64,000 nt of DNA from Myxococcales bacterium (GTDB lineage Bacteria; Myxococcota_A; Bradymonadia; UBA7976; UBA1532): the NCBI GenBank assembly GCA_020633555.1, contig JACKDL010000015.1:1-64000 (forward strand). The letters are read 5' to 3'. Shown one piece after another: positions 52,043-63,145 of the stretch (positions are counted from its first letter, which is position 1; the number at the start of each line of letters is the position of its first letter). Below the pieces are notes generated by a model. The model was not told where the DNA came from and made no database searches. It saw only the letters and a program-made list of their open reading frames with translations. The position numbers were made by a program, and so were the translations under genes.

Positions 52043-53502
52043 GCTGCAGCCAGGGTCCGCAGCCGACGCTGGTGATGCACCAAGACCCCAGGGACTCGAC
52101 CTTCAGCGTCGATCAGCCCAAAACGCCGGAGCAGCTCGAGCGAATCGGGGTCCGCGCCGGAGAGTGAGGGAGCAGCGTCGCACGGCTGGCTCTCCAGGAG
52201 TTGACTGAGCAGGGCCGCCGCATCCGGGTAGTGGCTTTGCAGCAGGTCCCCGACCTCCTGCACCCAGTTCTTGGTGTCACGCTCACGCAAGAACTGCTCA
52301 GTGGCCGGGTCAACGAAGGGGTCGGTGGGCTGGTTCTCCTCCCGCCACTCTCCACCCGAAGCCAACGCCTGCTGTGCGAGCACGCGCCCAAACACCCGTG
52401 CCAGGTGGGGGTGACCGCCGGTGAGTTCAAAGGCCCGCTGCTTGGAGAGGTGGCCCAGCCGCAGGCCCATCCGCTTGCCCAGCCGACGCAACAGAGTACC
52501 CAGATCACGCTCCGCCAGCGGGCCTACCCAAAGACCACGCCAGAAGTTCAGCGTCGGGTTCGGCCGCCCTGCGATGCGCGGGCCATCCAAGCGCGCCGGC
52601 TCTCGACCCACCAGCACCCACTGCGTCCGGCCCGGATGGCTCTGGACCAACCCCCGGATCATCGCCAGCAGTCGCAACGCGAACGGGTTGTACTCGGGCT
52701 CCGAGAGCAGCCAGTCAAACTCGTCGATCACCAGCATCGTCCGCCGGTCGTCCGATGGGGCCTCCAGAGCTTGACGGAGGGTGCGTAGGGTAGGCTCCCC
52801 TTCCACGCCCAGCTCGCGCATCAGCCGTCCGACGAGGCCAGCCGGCGCGTGGTTCCCATCGCCCAGGTACGTCTGTGCGTCGGCGTACGCAAATCGGCGC
52901 GCCGGATCGTCGCGGAACAAGTCGTCCAGGCCGAAGACCAAGCTCGTCTTGCCGACCTTTCGCAGCCCATAGACGCCCACCGCACCATGGTGGTCGAGTT
53001 CGCGAACCAAGGTGGCGAGCAACCCATCGCGACCAACCCGGTCGGGCCCCCGTACCGGCTGGGTGACGTCGAACGGATCGTGCGTACGCAGGGCGCGAGC
53101 CAGCTGCTCCTCAAGCCCAACGCGACCCGGCTGCCACGGGAGCCAGAGGCCGGCGGGCGTGGGCAACCGGGCAAGGCGATCGGCCAGGTCGTCAAAGGGA
53201 TCGGACCAGAAGGCCAACCCTGGATCTGTCCGGTCGGAGCGCACCGCGGCCGGTACGCCAGTGCGGGTGTGGCGCGCCTGCAGATGTCCGCCTGAGAAGA
53301 GGAACAGCAACTCAGGCGCCAGGCCGAAGCGGCGCTGAATGCGGTCGGGGGTCTGGATCCGAATGGCAGCGACATCATGCATCAGGCGCGCCCAGGTAAT
53401 CTGGATGCCCTGCGTCTCCCACTCCGCCAACGCCTCTGACACGCCTGTCACTTGACGAACCTTCGTCAAGTGGGTGTCCAGCGCCTGAAGCCGCTCGCTC
53501 AT
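52039..53502 (-). CDS. AAA ATPase, first gene of ATPase / ATPase-nuclease pair
   Basis: 487 residues from ATG at 53502 (GGAGG, spacing 7); a TTG one codon earlier is less likely. An N-terminal ~150-residue region is of unknown type. The ATPase core starts near RGPDRVGRDGLLATLV (a GRD-type motif before the P-loop), with Walker A GVYGLRKVGKTS (G179-T186) and Walker B LVIDEFDWLL (D260-E261). The LRKVGKT P-loop resembles that of the giant ATPase at 4585. The C-terminal region (LELLRRFGLIDAEGRVPGVLVHHQ) is winged-helix-like. Its stop overlaps the nuclease-bearing gene by 4 bases. Two dyads lie around its start, so it may be autoregulated. Confidence 0.8.
   Translation of the reverse strand: MSERLQALDTHLTKVRQVTGVSEALAEWETQGIQITWARLMHDVAAIRIQTPDRIQRRFGLAPELLFLFSGGHLQARHTRTGVPAAVRSDRTDPGLAFWSDPFDDLADRLARLPTPAGLWLPWQPGRVGLEEQLARALRTHDPFDVTQPVRGPDRVGRDGLLATLVRELDHHGAVGVYGLRKVGKTSLVFGLDDLFRDDPARRFAYADAQTYLGDGNHAPAGLVGRLMRELGVEGEPTLRTLRQALEAPSDDRRTMLVIDEFDWLLSEPEYNPFALRLLAMIRGLVQSHPGRTQWVLVGREPARLDGPRIAGRPNPTLNFWRGLWVGPLAERDLGTLLRRLGKRMGLRLGHLSKQRAFELTGGHPHLARVFGRVLAQQALASGGEWREENQPTDPFVDPATEQFLRERDTKNWVQEVGDLLQSHYPDAAALLSQLLESQPCDAAPSLSGADPDSLELLRRFGLIDAEGRVPGVLVHHQRRLRTLAAA
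53449..53472. promoter_or_regulatory. perfect 11-bp-arm dyad near gene start
   Basis: CACTTGACGAA and TTCGTCAAGTG with two C between them form a perfect 24-base dyad. It lies within codons ~10-18 of the ATPase gene at 52039-53502. Perfect arms of this length are unlikely by chance; it could be an operator that blocks transcription from inside the gene, or an mRNA hairpin. Confidence 0.6.
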
Positions 53503-53524
53503 CAAGAAACCTCCAAGAGAGCAG

Positions 53525-53547
53525 CGTAGTGCGTTCGTTGCACTACG
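53525..53547. promoter_or_regulatory. 8-bp-arm dyad upstream of ATPase pair
   Basis: CGTAGTGC, 7-base spacer GTTCGTT, GCACTACG. It ends 22 bases before the ATG at 53502, between the ribosome site and the likely promoter, as an operator would be. No similar copy elsewhere in the window was noticed. Confidence 0.55.
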
Positions 53548-53607
53548 GGCAAGGAGGCCGCCCTCGGCCCAGGTTCCAGCGCGGAGGCAGCGCCCTGAGC
53601 AGCCCGC

Positions 53608-54555
53608 TCAGGGCGTGGCGGGCGCCGGCGGGGGCGCGGGCGCCCCCGCGGCGGCAGGGCCCCAGAAGTAGGCGGCGATGCCTACGCCCAGCAGCACGCA
53701 CAGCACGCCGACCACCAGCACGAAGCCCATGTTCGAACGGGGGGCGGGCGGGGGCGGCGGCGCGCGGTAGATCTCCACCGCCGGCTCGGGGAGCTGCGGG
53801 AGCTTGTAGGTGATGCGGTTGGGGCCCGTGGCCCGCATGGGGCCGGTGACGCGCCGCAGTCCGCGGTCGGGGGTGGGGCGGCGGGCGTCGGTCATGCGCT
53901 GCCACGAGGGCAGCGGGCGCTCGACCTGGGGCACGGGTGTCCTGGTGGACACCGGGGCGGTGGCTACCGAAGCCGCCACTTTGGGCGGCGCGATGACCAC
54001 TGCAGGCGCCGCCGGCCCTTCCGCCGAGCCGCCCGGCTCCTCGCCCACGAACTCGTAGTCGAGGAGGGCGTCAAAGGCCTCGGAGATCTGGGCGTCGCCG
54101 TCGGGCGCGGGGCTCGCCGGGCCCCACTCGAAGGCGCCCGTGCCCGCGCTGTCCGACACCGCCGCGAAGGGGTCGTAGGCGCCCTGCTGGGGCGCCGGGA
54201 ACGCCCCCTGCGAGGCCTCGTCCAGGCGGGTCATGGTGTCGAGCATCAGGTGCTGGAACGGGGCGTCCAGGGTGTGAGGCCCCGGCCGGGGATCCTTGAC
54301 CTTGACGTCGCCGCCCTTCACCGCCAGCAGGGCTTCCAAGGCGGGCACGCCCACCAGGTCGCCGGCCTGGGCGTGGCACATCTCGCCGCGCTCGAAGCGG
54401 ATGGCGCCGTGGCCCTCGACCACCACCGTGGCCGAGCGGCGGGCCTGGTGCAGGAGCTGCAGCACGTCCACGAGCTCGAGCTCGTCGAAGACCGCCGAGA
54501 AGGTCCCGGTGTCCCGACCGCGCGGGCCCGACCGGTCGTCGTGCCCCATGCTCAT
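53608..54555 (-). CDS. DUF4388-domain protein with C-terminal membrane segment
   Basis: 315 residues; ATG 54555 is used, though GTG 54576 is possible. The N-terminal domain (FSAVFDELELVDVLQLLHQARRSATVVVEGHGAIRFERGEMCHAQAG to about residue 90) matches the DUF4388 pattern common in Myxococcota, often in regulatory proteins. Then an unstructured Ala/Pro-rich region and a basic Gly/Pro segment, and a membrane segment (MGFVLVVGVLCVLLGVGIAAYFWG) near the end, followed by a Pro/Ala tail. It may be a regulator tied to the membrane. Next to, but not part of, the defence pair. Confidence 0.75.
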   Translation of the reverse strand: MSMGHDDRSGPRGRDTGTFSAVFDELELVDVLQLLHQARRSATVVVEGHGAIRFERGEMCHAQAGDLVGVPALEALLAVKGGDVKVKDPRPGPHTLDAPFQHLMLDTMTRLDEASQGAFPAPQQGAYDPFAAVSDSAGTGAFEWGPASPAPDGDAQISEAFDALLDYEFVGEEPGGSAEGPAAPAVVIAPPKVAASVATAPVSTRTPVPQVERPLPSWQRMTDARRPTPDRGLRRVTGPMRATGPNRITYKLPQLPEPAVEIYRAPPPPPAPRSNMGFVLVVGVLCVLLGVGIAAYFWGPAAAGAPAPPPAPATP

Positions 54556-54676
54556 GCCGTTCGGTCCGTGCCGCACTGCGTCAAACCCGCCTCAGGGCGC
54601 TGGCGTGCGCCGGCGCACGCCCCCGGCGCCGAAAGCAAAAGGCGGGCCACCCGAGAAATGACGCACTCGAAGATCG

Positions 54677-55432
54677 TCACGCCCGCGCCGACTCGCGGCC
54701 GGAGTCCAGCACGAACAGCGCCGAGCCCCGGGCCAGCCCGGTGCAGTGTTCGGCCCAGGCCAGATCGGGGGCGTCGCGCTGCAGGCCGAACAGGCTCAGA
54801 TCGGCGGGCTCCACCGCGGCGATGTCTCCGAAGCGCACGGCCCGCCGCCCGCTGGTGGGGAAGCGCACCAGGTCGCACAGGGCATGCAGGAAGCCCAGGG
54901 CCGCGGGCTCGTCGGCGGGGGCATCCACCACGGTGAGCAGGGTCAGCGACCCCCGCCACACCCGCCACAGGCGGTAGCCCAGCAGCAGGATCAGGTTCAG
55001 GTTGCCGGACTCGAAGGCCTCGTGGGCGTCCCAGCCCTGGCGGCCCCGGCGCACCCACAGGTGGATGTCGCGCTCGCCGCTCATGTTGGCCCCGGCCAGG
55101 ATGCCCGTAGTGGCTGGGAAGAACACGGCAAACACCGGGATCCCCACCGAACCGCCCACCTCGAGCCCCAGGCTCTTGTTGAGGATGGCGTCGGGCCCGC
55201 CGTGCCCGATGCGGGTGTTGGTGGCGATGCTCGAAAGCGCCAGCCCCGTGCAGGTGGTGAGGAGGATGCCCAGCCCCAGGATGAGCATGGCCCCGCCCAG
55301 GCCCGCGTTGCCCACCACCCAGCCCATGCGGACGTAGAGGATGACCCCCAGGATCGCCAGCAGCATCGGGGTGAAGACCCCGGTGAAGGTCCCGAACCGG
55401 GGGGTGTCGGCGGCGGCGCTCATGGCGCCCAT
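54677..55432 (-). pseudogene. SLC12-type cation-chloride cotransporter with two in-frame internal deletions
   Basis: 251 residues in an intact frame. Residues 13-100 match the SLC12/Na-K-Cl cotransporter N-terminal half (FGTFTGVFTPMLLAILGVILYVR, GWVVGNAGL, SSIATNTRIGHGGPDAILNKSLGLEVGGSVGIP). Residue 101 jumps to the later segment FAVFFPATTGILAGANMSG, and from about 121 to the soluble C-terminal domain (RDIHLWVRRG, LNLILLLGYRLW). Family proteins have about 12 membrane segments; here perhaps three remain. A full transporter cannot be made, so it is probably a decayed gene that kept its frame, or a short novel protein. Also starts at ATG 55423. Confidence 0.7.
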
Positions 55433-55474
55433 TCTGGCGGGCCGCGGGCCACGGCGCGACTTCGAACTGTGTGT

Positions 55475-55612
55475 TCGCCGTGCCCGTGCCCCGTGCCCGT
55501 GCCCGGTGGTCCACGTCTCGTGCTCACCGGCTGAATCGCGGTGGAAGTGGGGTTGGACCGTGCTCCATCAGGGAAGCGCGATCGCGGCGCCACCGAGGCA
55601 CGGGCACGGCGA
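55475..55612. repeat. 16-bp inverted repeat and GTGCCC repeats
   Basis: TCGCCGTGCCCGTGCC (55475-55490) and its exact reverse complement (55597-55612) are 106 bases apart. Just after the left copy, GTGCCC units repeat (about 55481-55507). The 216-base stretch 55433-55648 lies between two minus-strand genes and has no coding sense. May be a remnant element or interspersed repeat. Confidence 0.6.
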
Positions 55613-55648
55613 GGCGTGACGGAGCCGGCGCCCCGCGCGCGGGAGGGC

Positions 55649-58693
<3,045 letters not shown>

Positions 58694-59023
58694 GGTCAGC
58701 GTCCCTCTCCCGGCGAGCGGCGCTCGCCGAAGTTCGTTTGACTCACAGCATTTCCAGGAAGACGGGGCCGCCCCACCGCGGGGCCTCGCCGGGTCAGTGC
58801 AAACCCCTATCGAGCGGCCGCCGTTTCCGTCGGCCAGCCGCCTCGGGTGCGCTATCTTGGCTGTTTGGCATGGCGCACATGGCGCTCAGAAGGTGCAGCC
58901 ACCATGCCAACCCGACCCGGGCCGACGGCGTGCGCTGCATGCGGACAGGTTGGGGGGTCGCGCCCCCAGGATCGGGGCGAATGGCCCCCAGCGGGGGTCA
59001 GGCGGCCCAGGCGGGCCAGGCGC
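58694..59023. other. 330-base gap, no clear gene
   Basis: Between two minus-strand genes. A possible start ATG at 58904 with AAGGTG upstream opens with PTRPGPTACAACGQVGG, which resembles a zinc-ribbon (CxxCG), but the frame runs on antisense to the next gene without a domain, so at most it is a remnant. Several G/C hairpins reflect base composition only. Confidence 0.4.
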
Positions 59024-59497
59024 TCAGCGCACCTCGCGCACCGTGGTGGCCGCCTGAAAGGCCACCTCGGTCAGCTCGCCCGCCGCCAGCGTCACCGCCA
59101 GCGACACCGCCCGGCCGGGGAACGGGTGCAGGCGGGCCCGCCACTTCGTGGTGTCGAGGCTCAGCGGCACCCGGAAGGCCAGGGTGACGCCCTCGCGGGG
59201 GCCCACCTGGGCGGCGTCCACCCAGAACACGCTGAGCGCCGCCGCATCCTCGGTGGGCTGGGCCAGGGCCGGGTCCCAGCGCTTGCCCAGCGGCTCGCCG
59301 TGGGCGCCGGGCACCAGCACGATGAGGCGGGTGTGGTCCCACCAGTCGGTGCTGCGGTTGAAGGCCGTCAGGCGCACCACCAGCTCGGGGACGTCATCGA
59401 TACCGGGCCGGAAGGGCACCGAGATGGAGTCGTCCTCGGCGCTGATGGCCACACACTCCACCTCGGCCCGCAGGCTGCCCGCCCACACGGTGTGCAC
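59024..59497 (-). CDS. small protein of unknown function downstream of pgi
   Basis: 157 residues from GTG at 59497, with GGAGGG just before, starting 4 bases after the pgi stop. Likely co-transcribed with pgi. Beta-rich, with strands such as ELVVRLTAFNRSTDWWDHTRLIVLV and GVTLAFRVPLSLDTTKWRARL, no signal and no known motif. Its linkage to sugar metabolism is by position only. Confidence 0.7.
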   Translation of the reverse strand: MHTVWAGSLRAEVECVAISAEDDSISVPFRPGIDDVPELVVRLTAFNRSTDWWDHTRLIVLVPGAHGEPLGKRWDPALAQPTEDAAALSVFWVDAAQVGPREGVTLAFRVPLSLDTTKWRARLHPFPGRAVSLAVTLAAGELTEVAFQAATTVREVR

Positions 59498-59500
59498 GGC

Positions 59501-61135
59501 TCAGCCCTCCTTCTGCAGGCGGCGGGTCCACTCGATGAGGCCCGCCGTGCTGGGGTCATGGGCGCTCAGATCGCCGCCCGCCAGCTTGGGCTGCAGCCGC
59601 TTCGCGAGCACCTTGCCCAGCTCCACGCCCCACTGGTCGAAGCTGTTGATGCCCCACAGCGCCCCCTGCACGAAGATCTTGTGCTCGTACAGGGCCACCA
59701 GGCGGCCCAGGCTGAAGGCGTCCAGCTCGCGGAACAGCAGGGTCGTGCTGGGGCGGTTGCCCTCGAAGACCTTGTGCGGCCACAGGCGCTCGGCGTCGGG
59801 GTGACCGGCCACCTCGGCCTTCGCGGCGTCGGCGTCGCGACCCACCATGAGCGCCTCGGTCTGCGCGAAGCAGTTGGCCAGCAGCAGCTCGTGGTGCACG
59901 GGCACCGGGTGGCGTGGGTTGGCGGCGGCGATGAAGTCGCACGGGATGAGCCGCGTGCCCTGGTGGATGAGCTGGTAGAAGGCGTGCTGCCCGTTGGTGC
60001 CGGGCTCGCCGAACACCACGGGCCCCGTCGGGTAGTCCACCCGCTCGCCCTCGAGGGTGACGAACTTGCCGTTGGACTCCATGTCGGCCTGCTGCAGGTA
60101 GGCCGGCAGCCGGTGCAGCCCCTGGTCGTACGGCAGCACCGCCGTGGTCTCGGCGTCGAAGAAGTGGCTGTACCACGCCCCGATGAGGGCCATGAGCGCC
60201 GGGATGTTCTTCTCGAGCGGCGCCGTGCGGAAGTGCTCGTCCATGGCGTGGGCCCCGGCCAGGAACTGCCGGAACTTGTCCATGCCCACCGCCAGCGCCA
60301 CCGGCGTGCCGATGGCCGACCACACCGAATAGCGGCCGCCCACCCAGTCCCAGAAAGGGAACATGTTGGCGGTGTCGATGCCGAAGGCCGCCACGCCCTC
60401 GGCGTTTGTGCTCAGGGCCGCGAAGTGCTTCGCCACCGCCGAGACCGGCGCCCCCGAGGCCAGCAGCCAGGCCTTCGCCGAGCCCGCGTTGGTGAGCGTC
60501 TCGATGGTGGTGAAGGTCTTGCTGGCCACGATGAACAGGGTGGTGGCCGGGTCCAGCCGCCGCAGGGTGCGGTGCAGGTGGCCGCCGTCCACGTTGCTCA
60601 CGAAGTGCACCTTCAGGCGCTCGTGGTGGTCGGGCCACAGGGCCTCGCTCACCATCACGGGGCCCAGGTCGCTGCCGCCGATGCCCAGGTTCACGACGTC
60701 CGTGATCTCCCGGCCCGTGTGCCCCTTCCACTCGCCCGAGCGCACGCGCTCCACGAAGGCCGCCACCCGGTCGAGCACCGCGTGGATCTCGGGCACCACG
60801 TCCTGGCCGTCGACTTCGACCACCCGGCCCTTCGGCGCGCGCAGCGCCGTGTGCAGCACGGCCCGGCCCTCGGTGGCGTTGATCTTCTCGCCAGCGAACA
60901 TGGCGTCGCGGCGAGCCTCGACGCCGCGGATCCGGGCCAGCGCCACCAGCAGCCGCAGAGTCTCGGGGGTCAGCCGATGCTTCGAGAAGTCGGCCAGCAG
61001 GTCATCCAGGCGCACGCTCAGGTGGGCGAAGCGCTGTGGATCGGCGGCGAAGTGTGCCAGCACTGGCACGTCACCCACCCGGTCACGGTGCGCCCTGAGG
61101 GCGGCGAACTCGGGCAGCGCGGTCAACGAAGGCAT
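59501..61135 (-). CDS. pgi: glucose-6-phosphate isomerase
   Basis: 544 residues from ATG at 61135 (GGAG at good spacing); the longer frame upstream is not used. Converts glucose-6-phosphate and fructose-6-phosphate in glycolysis and gluconeogenesis, in the cytoplasm. Family segments: [56 protein letters not shown] and the C-terminal [12 protein letters not shown]. Length fits the long (non-archaeal) form. Followed by a small unknown gene in the same operon. Confidence 0.97.
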   Translation of the reverse strand: MPSLTALPEFAALRAHRDRVGDVPVLAHFAADPQRFAHLSVRLDDLLADFSKHRLTPETLRLLVALARIRGVEARRDAMFAGEKINATEGRAVLHTALRAPKGRVVEVDGQDVVPEIHAVLDRVAAFVERVRSGEWKGHTGREITDVVNLGIGGSDLGPVMVSEALWPDHHERLKVHFVSNVDGGHLHRTLRRLDPATTLFIVASKTFTTIETLTNAGSAKAWLLASGAPVSAVAKHFAALSTNAEGVAAFGIDTANMFPFWDWVGGRYSVWSAIGTPVALAVGMDKFRQFLAGAHAMDEHFRTAPLEKNIPALMALIGAWYSHFFDAETTAVLPYDQGLHRLPAYLQQADMESNGKFVTLEGERVDYPTGPVVFGEPGTNGQHAFYQLIHQGTRLIPCDFIAAANPRHPVPVHHELLLANCFAQTEALMVGRDADAAKAEVAGHPDAERLWPHKVFEGNRPSTTLLFRELDAFSLGRLVALYEHKIFVQGALWGINSFDQWGVELGKVLAKRLQPKLAGGDLSAHDPSTAGLIEWTRRLQKEG

Positions 61136-61157
61136 GGAAACTCCAGAAAATCGGGCA

Positions 61158-61289
61158 TCAGAGGGCCGGCTCGATGCGGTCGAGCGAGTGTGCGGGGGCG
61201 TCGACGCAGGCGGCCACGACCGCCTCGGGGAGGGCGAACAGCGGATCGACGGGCACAACGACTCCAAGGGGCTTGCGGCCTGGACGCAT
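61158..61289 (-). CDS. possible small protein, 43 residues
   Basis: ATG at 61289 opens [20 protein letters not shown], continuing [21 protein letters not shown]. Third positions are largely G/C and the sequence is not low-complexity, but no ribosome site is clear. It lies between the LTxxQ gene and pgi on the same strand. Could be the end of a decayed gene. The remaining part of this gap (61290-61453) has nothing I can support. Confidence 0.25.
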   Translation of the reverse strand: MRPGRKPLGVVVPVDPLFALPEAVVAACVDAPAHSLDRIEPAL

Positions 61290-61453
61290 ATCGGCCCGGC
61301 AGTCGGTGAGCGTGAGCGGGTGGGCGCCTGGGCGCTCGGCGGTGGGCGAGGGCCGGCGCCCGGGTGCAGGCCGTGGGCGACGGCGAAGCCGCCTGGCAGC
61401 CCGAGGCGGTGCAGCGCGCGCGGGCGGCACCGGCCTACGGGTTCGCGGGGAGG

Positions 61454-61987
61454 TCAGTCGTCCAGGTCGTCGGCGTCGGGCGGCGACGGCGCGTCCGGCG
61501 GCGGGGGCGCGTCCGGGGCGCCGCCACGGTGGCGCTTGCCCCGGCGCCGCTCACGGAACTCGCTGCGCATGGCCTTGAGCTGCTCGCGCTGGGCCGGCGT
61601 GAGCTCGGCCCGCACGTCGAGCAGCGCGCCGGTCTTCAGCTTGCGCAGCTCGGTGCGCAGGCGGCCCACCTCCTCAATGGCTTTCATGGCCGCCGCCCGG
61701 TCCGGCTCGGCCTGATCCAGCTCGCGCTTCAGGCTCAGCCGCGCCGTCTCCAGCTCGGCCTTCAGCTCGATGCTGCGGGCCTTGGCGGCGAAGAGCTTGT
61801 CCTTCAGGCGCGCCACCACCGCCTCCTCGAGGCCCAGGCGCTGCGCCACGCGCTCGATGGCCTGCGGGTTCATCAGCCCATCGCCTCGGCCCCCGTGGCC
61901 GGGGCGCCGGGCGTGGGCGGCGGGGGCCATGAGCAGCAGCCCCAGCAGCGGCAGCAGCGCGCTGCGGATCAGTGGGAAACGAAGCAT
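61454..61987 (-). CDS. Spy/CpxP-like periplasmic protein (LTxxQ motif)
   Basis: 177 residues. ATG at 61987 is chosen because AGGAGG lies 6 bases before it; ATG 62005 is just upstream. Sec signal RFPLIRSALLPLLGLLLMAPAAHA. The mature part is one long helix set (LEEAVVARLKDKLFAAKARSIELKAELETARLSLKRELDQAE) with the LTxxQ motif in ELTPAQREQLKAMRSEF. Such proteins are periplasmic stress sensors or chaperones (Spy, CpxP, CnrX). Acidic Pro/Asp tail. Third gene of the sigma-factor operon, which recalls cnrYXH-type metal or envelope stress systems. Confidence 0.75.
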   Translation of the reverse strand: MLRFPLIRSALLPLLGLLLMAPAAHARRPGHGGRGDGLMNPQAIERVAQRLGLEEAVVARLKDKLFAAKARSIELKAELETARLSLKRELDQAEPDRAAAMKAIEEVGRLRTELRKLKTGALLDVRAELTPAQREQLKAMRSEFRERRRGKRHRGGAPDAPPPPDAPSPPDADDLDD

Positions 61988-62008
61988 GGCGGGCCTCCTC
62001 TTCATCGG

Positions 62009-62434
62009 TCAGTCCCACGCCAGGGCGTCGGCCAAGGCCAGGTAGTCATCGGGATACAGCTCGTCGTCGGTCAGCTCGGTGTCGGTCAGCAAGGCCAGCA
62101 CCGGCGCCTCGTCGGGCTCGGCGGGCGAGGCAGCCGCCACCGACGGCAGCGCCCGGGGCGCGTCCACAGCCGGTGGCGGCGCGACCCGCAGGCTCATCAC
62201 CACGGCCGCCGCAGCCGCCAACGCCACCGGCAGGCCCACGCCCCACGCCCAACGGCCGCGGCGACTCTGCGCCGCTCGGCGCGCCGCCAGGCGCGCGTCG
62301 AAGGCCTGCGCGGCGCCGGGCCCCAGGGGCGGCGGCTGGAAGTCCGTGCGCAGCCGTTCGAGAAAGACCGCGTCCTCGGGCGTCAGCGGCGCGGACTGCT
62401 GCTCAGGGGACCGCTCGTCGGGGTGCGTGCTCAT
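62009..62434 (-). CDS. probable anti-sigma factor, single membrane segment
   Basis: 141 residues from ATG at 62434 (GGAGGG upstream), overlapping the sigma gene by 4 bases. The first ~60 residues are cytoplasmic (FLERLRTDFQPPP, AFDARLAARRAAQSRRGRW), one membrane segment follows (WGVGLPVALAAAAAVVMSL), and the remaining ~60 are periplasmic and acidic (LLTDTELTDDELYPDDYLALADALAWD). Position and topology are those of an ECF anti-sigma factor. Lacks a zinc HxxxCxxC motif. Confidence 0.75.
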   Translation of the reverse strand: MSTHPDERSPEQQSAPLTPEDAVFLERLRTDFQPPPLGPGAAQAFDARLAARRAAQSRRGRWAWGVGLPVALAAAAAVVMSLRVAPPPAVDAPRALPSVAAASPAEPDEAPVLALLTDTELTDDELYPDDYLALADALAWD

Positions 62435-62991
62435 GCCGTCCCTCCTTCCAACTCGTAGGCGTCAGCCAAGGCCTCGCGCAGCTTCACCAGCGCCCGGTGG
62501 ACGTGGCTCTTCACCGTGCCCGGCGCCGCCCCCAGGGCCTCGGCCGCCTCCACCACCGTCAGGCCCTCCATGTGCACCAACACGAAGGCGTCGCGCTGGC
62601 CGGGGCTCAGGGTGTCCAGGGCGGCCGCGATGCGCCGCCGCAAGGGGGCGTCCCCCTCGACCGTGCGGGCGCTGCGCGGCGCCTCCAGCCCGAACAGGGC
62701 GGCGGCCTTCTCGCGCACGGCGCGCTTGCGCCGCTGCTTGTGCGCCGTGCGCACCAGGATCCGGTAGAACCACGTGGACATCCGGCTGTCGCCCCGGAAC
62801 CGGGGCAGCGCCTTGTGGGCGGCGATGAAGGCCTCCTGGGCCACGTCCTCGGCCAGCGCCCCGTCGCCCCCGCACAGCCGCCAGGCCGTCGACAGCGCCC
62901 GCTCGCGGTAGGTGCCCACGAAAGCGGCGAACTCGGCCTCACGGTCGGGCGAGACGGGCAACGGCACTCCTCTGGGCAGCAAGGCGGTCAC
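62431..62991 (-). CDS. ECF RNA polymerase sigma factor
   Basis: 186 residues. GTG at 62991 is used; a TTG 33 bases later has an AGAGGA before it and is a possible alternative. Region 2 (FVGTYRERALSTAWRLCGGDGALAEDVAQEAFIAAHKAL, RGDSRMSTWFYRILVRTAHKQRR) and region 4 (LDTLSPGQRDAFVLVHMEGLTVVEAAEALGAAPGTVKSHVHRALVKLREAL) are both complete. An extracytoplasmic-function sigma factor that likely responds to envelope or metal stress through the anti-sigma and LTxxQ genes that follow. Diverges from the lipoprotein gene at 63146. Confidence 0.92.
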   Translation of the reverse strand: MTALLPRGVPLPVSPDREAEFAAFVGTYRERALSTAWRLCGGDGALAEDVAQEAFIAAHKALPRFRGDSRMSTWFYRILVRTAHKQRRKRAVREKAAALFGLEAPRSARTVEGDAPLRRRIAAALDTLSPGQRDAFVLVHMEGLTVVEAAEALGAAPGTVKSHVHRALVKLREALADAYELEGGTA

Positions 62992-63145
62992 GCCCCGTCA
63001 GTGCGCCCGGGGTTGCCCCCGGTTTACGTCACCCGAGACTTTCCGGGTAGTGCCGCGCAACAACCGCCGCACACCGGGCGGCGGGTCTTGCAGCCAACGG
63101 CCGATCTGCCTAGGGTCCGGCGACTCGCGGCCATGAGGTTCCGCC

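Noticed and set aside
58940..59000. GGGGG/CCCCC hairpins as terminators
   Set aside because: Loops and arms reflect base composition; no T-run follows and several similar pairs lie within 60 bases.
63010..63070. ECF-type promoter for the sigma gene
   Set aside because: A GGAAA-like element is present on the minus strand but the next CGT-like element is only about 9 bases away, too close for an ECF -35/-10 pair.
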